From Larimichthys crocea (taxonomy: Eukaryota; Chordata; Actinopteri; Sciaenidae), in the NCBI RefSeq assembly GCF_000972845.2, contig NC_040016.1, positions 10,126,701-10,190,700 of the forward strand: a stretch of DNA of 64,000 nt. Reading direction: 5' to 3'. Shown piece after piece: positions 62,424 through 64,000 of this stretch. A program made the position numbers and the translations under genes. Every line of letters starts with the position of its first letter. Within the stretch, counting starts at the first letter, position 1. The notes under the pieces were generated by a model. It was not told the DNA's origin, did no database searches, and saw only the letters and a list, made by a program, of their open reading frames with translations.

Positions 62424-64000
62424 CCGATGATTGATGCTGAAGCACCGGAGGTGCAGCTCACACAATACTGCTAAGCATAAACTATTACAGTATTTGCATC
62501 AAGTTCCCTCAGAAAACAAGGTTCATGGTTATAGGTATGTATATGATGTTTCTCTCTCTGGAGCTGGACTGATGGACGGGAAAAATTAGGAAAAATTAAT
62601 TAAGGTGGAGGGGTCATGTGATGTCTTTATTTTACAGACTGCACTAGTAAAGAAAAAAACTGAAGTAAAAATCCCAAACTAGTTAATTTAGATGAGATAT
62701 ATTATAAAATAATAATAACAATAATACGTTTCATTAGGTTCAGTAGAGAATGGATATGATTTGAAAGCATCAAAGGATTTTCTTTGTTATCCTCTGAAAC
62801 AGGGGTGTCATCAAGATCTACAGTTTCATTATAGCTTGTTGAAATGCAGCTTGAAATAGTAAAAAATGCATGTATGATCTCAAAGAGTGTCTCATTAAGC
62901 ATACACAAAAAAGTGAGTGCAAATAAATGTTTAGAACTATTCGAAAACGGTGTGACTGTGTAAGCATGGCAGATCACATTTGAACTGACAGCTCCTTCCT
63001 GAGTACCAGCACAAATCTAAGGAAGGTGCTAATGTGGATGGGGAACAGCAATATTTAGAATATCTTACCACTTTACGTTGGTGTCTTTTATATTTATGGG
63101 TGATTGTTGGAGCAGTGAAAAAACTACCCAAGGATTGTTTTTGGTGATTTTTATTTTTGTTTCTGTCGTGTTTTAATGAAATGTGTTTTACAAAATTTTA
63201 GATTGGTAAAAGAGAAACTTGAATTCAGACAGTTGTAGTTATTTATTACACTAAACATAGCAAAGTCGTCATGAGTCTCTGTTTCTGTTTGGTTTAGAGG
63301 CAGACTGAGAGAGTTCGAGCAGAGAGGTTTGCTTTGTTTTGGAGTTTTTATGATTGGTTTGTAAAAATTAACTGTGTAATAAATGTCCAAGCATGACCAT
63401 TTCCAATTCAAACACAATATCAGGAAAGTTTACAAAAACTTAAATGACAATATTTTTCGAATCTGGATTGAAACTAATTCTTATTACTTTTTAGAAGCTT
63501 ACTATTTTTCACATCTGACCCTAAATTACATAGAAGGCTACTGTGAATTTGTGTTTCTATTACCACAATGGCCCCTAAGCATTTCATATTTTATCACCCC
63601 GTGTATCATGCAATAAATTGGTCATACACACATAAGAGAACTTGTTGAGTTCTTGACTTCTCAAGTTTTCTTTTGCTTTCCCAGTGTGCTACATTTTTTG
63701 GAGGAGTTATTCTCCCTGGCGTATTTGAGATTTTGAGTTTGAGTTGGAAAGTTTGTAAAACCTATTGAGACATGTTTTGTGCGATTGGCTTATACAAATA
63801 GCTTGACAACACGAACTTAGGATAGGATACATTTCATCTAAAAAGAAACAACAATAAAGTCCAAAGAAAAACAAAACAAAAAACATTTGATTGGATAAAA
63901 TTATAATTATAAGATAAAAGAAACCAAATCACCTTCATAAATGCATTATAATCATTTTATGACTTGCAATAAAACATCTCAAAATAAACTCAAATAATAC
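62424..64000. other. 3' flank of the ora gene
   Basis: AT-rich DNA without a supportable gene. AATAAA-type signals occur near 62922 and 63612; either could end the ora transcript, and I cannot choose between them. Confidence 0.4.

Overview
The window is vertebrate nuclear DNA, most likely from a percomorph teleost. Its genes are split by GT-AG introns, it is AT-rich with long (GT)n, (CT)n and (AC)n microsatellites, and it carries many fish-type dispersed repeats (tRNA-derived SINEs, LINE 3' tails, hAT-type and other TIR miniature elements). There are no operons, CRISPR arrays or bacterial features. Five protein-coding genes can be supported, all on the + strand: the 3' part of micos10, complete nbl1, complete tmem88b-like, complete vwa1, and a complete four-exon V1R-type olfactory receptor (ora family, probably ora4). 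Splice junctions were read by eye; each gene's exons join in one open frame with GT-AG borders.

Layout. 1-2480: a nested repeat (a 395-bp hAT-type MITE inside an older repeat) and unassigned DNA. 2479-2966: last three coding exons and polyA signal of micos10; its first coding exon lies outside the window. 5.6-10.9 kb: nbl1, with a probable 5' UTR exon ending at 6161 and coding exons at 7394-10510. 10.9-15.1 kb: intergenic, with a 10-N assembly gap flanked by two near-identical ~0.5 kb copies. 15.1-20.1 kb: CpG-rich probable promoter and the two coding exons of tmem88b. 20.1-50.6 kb: a 30-kb gene-poor interval, largely repeats, including a gag-like ORF remnant at 36.6-37.0 kb. 50.67-57.13 kb: vwa1 with a 4.5-kb first intron. 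57.1-60.7 kb: 3' UTR or intergenic DNA. 60.76-62.42 kb: the ora gene. 62.4-64 kb: 3' flank.

Functionally these are ordinary vertebrate genes. Mic10 shapes mitochondrial crista junctions. Nbl1/DAN is a secreted cystine-knot BMP antagonist. Tmem88-family proteins bind Dishevelled through a C-terminal Val and damp Wnt signalling. Vwa1/WARP is a basement-membrane matrix protein. Ora receptors are fish pheromone-type GPCRs. From general knowledge, MICOS10-NBL1 and TMEM88B-VWA1 are each adjacent pairs on human 1p36 but far apart there, so their apposition in this window is a synteny observation. I found no previously undescribed multi-gene system. The most interesting items are the repeat structures (a hAT insertion with related uninterrupted sites in the same window, a 283-bp palindromic MITE with a 5-bp duplication, two perfect 17-bp hairpins), the probable assembly duplication around the gap, a third FN3-like module in vwa1, and a GT-microsatellite abutting an nbl1 splice acceptor.
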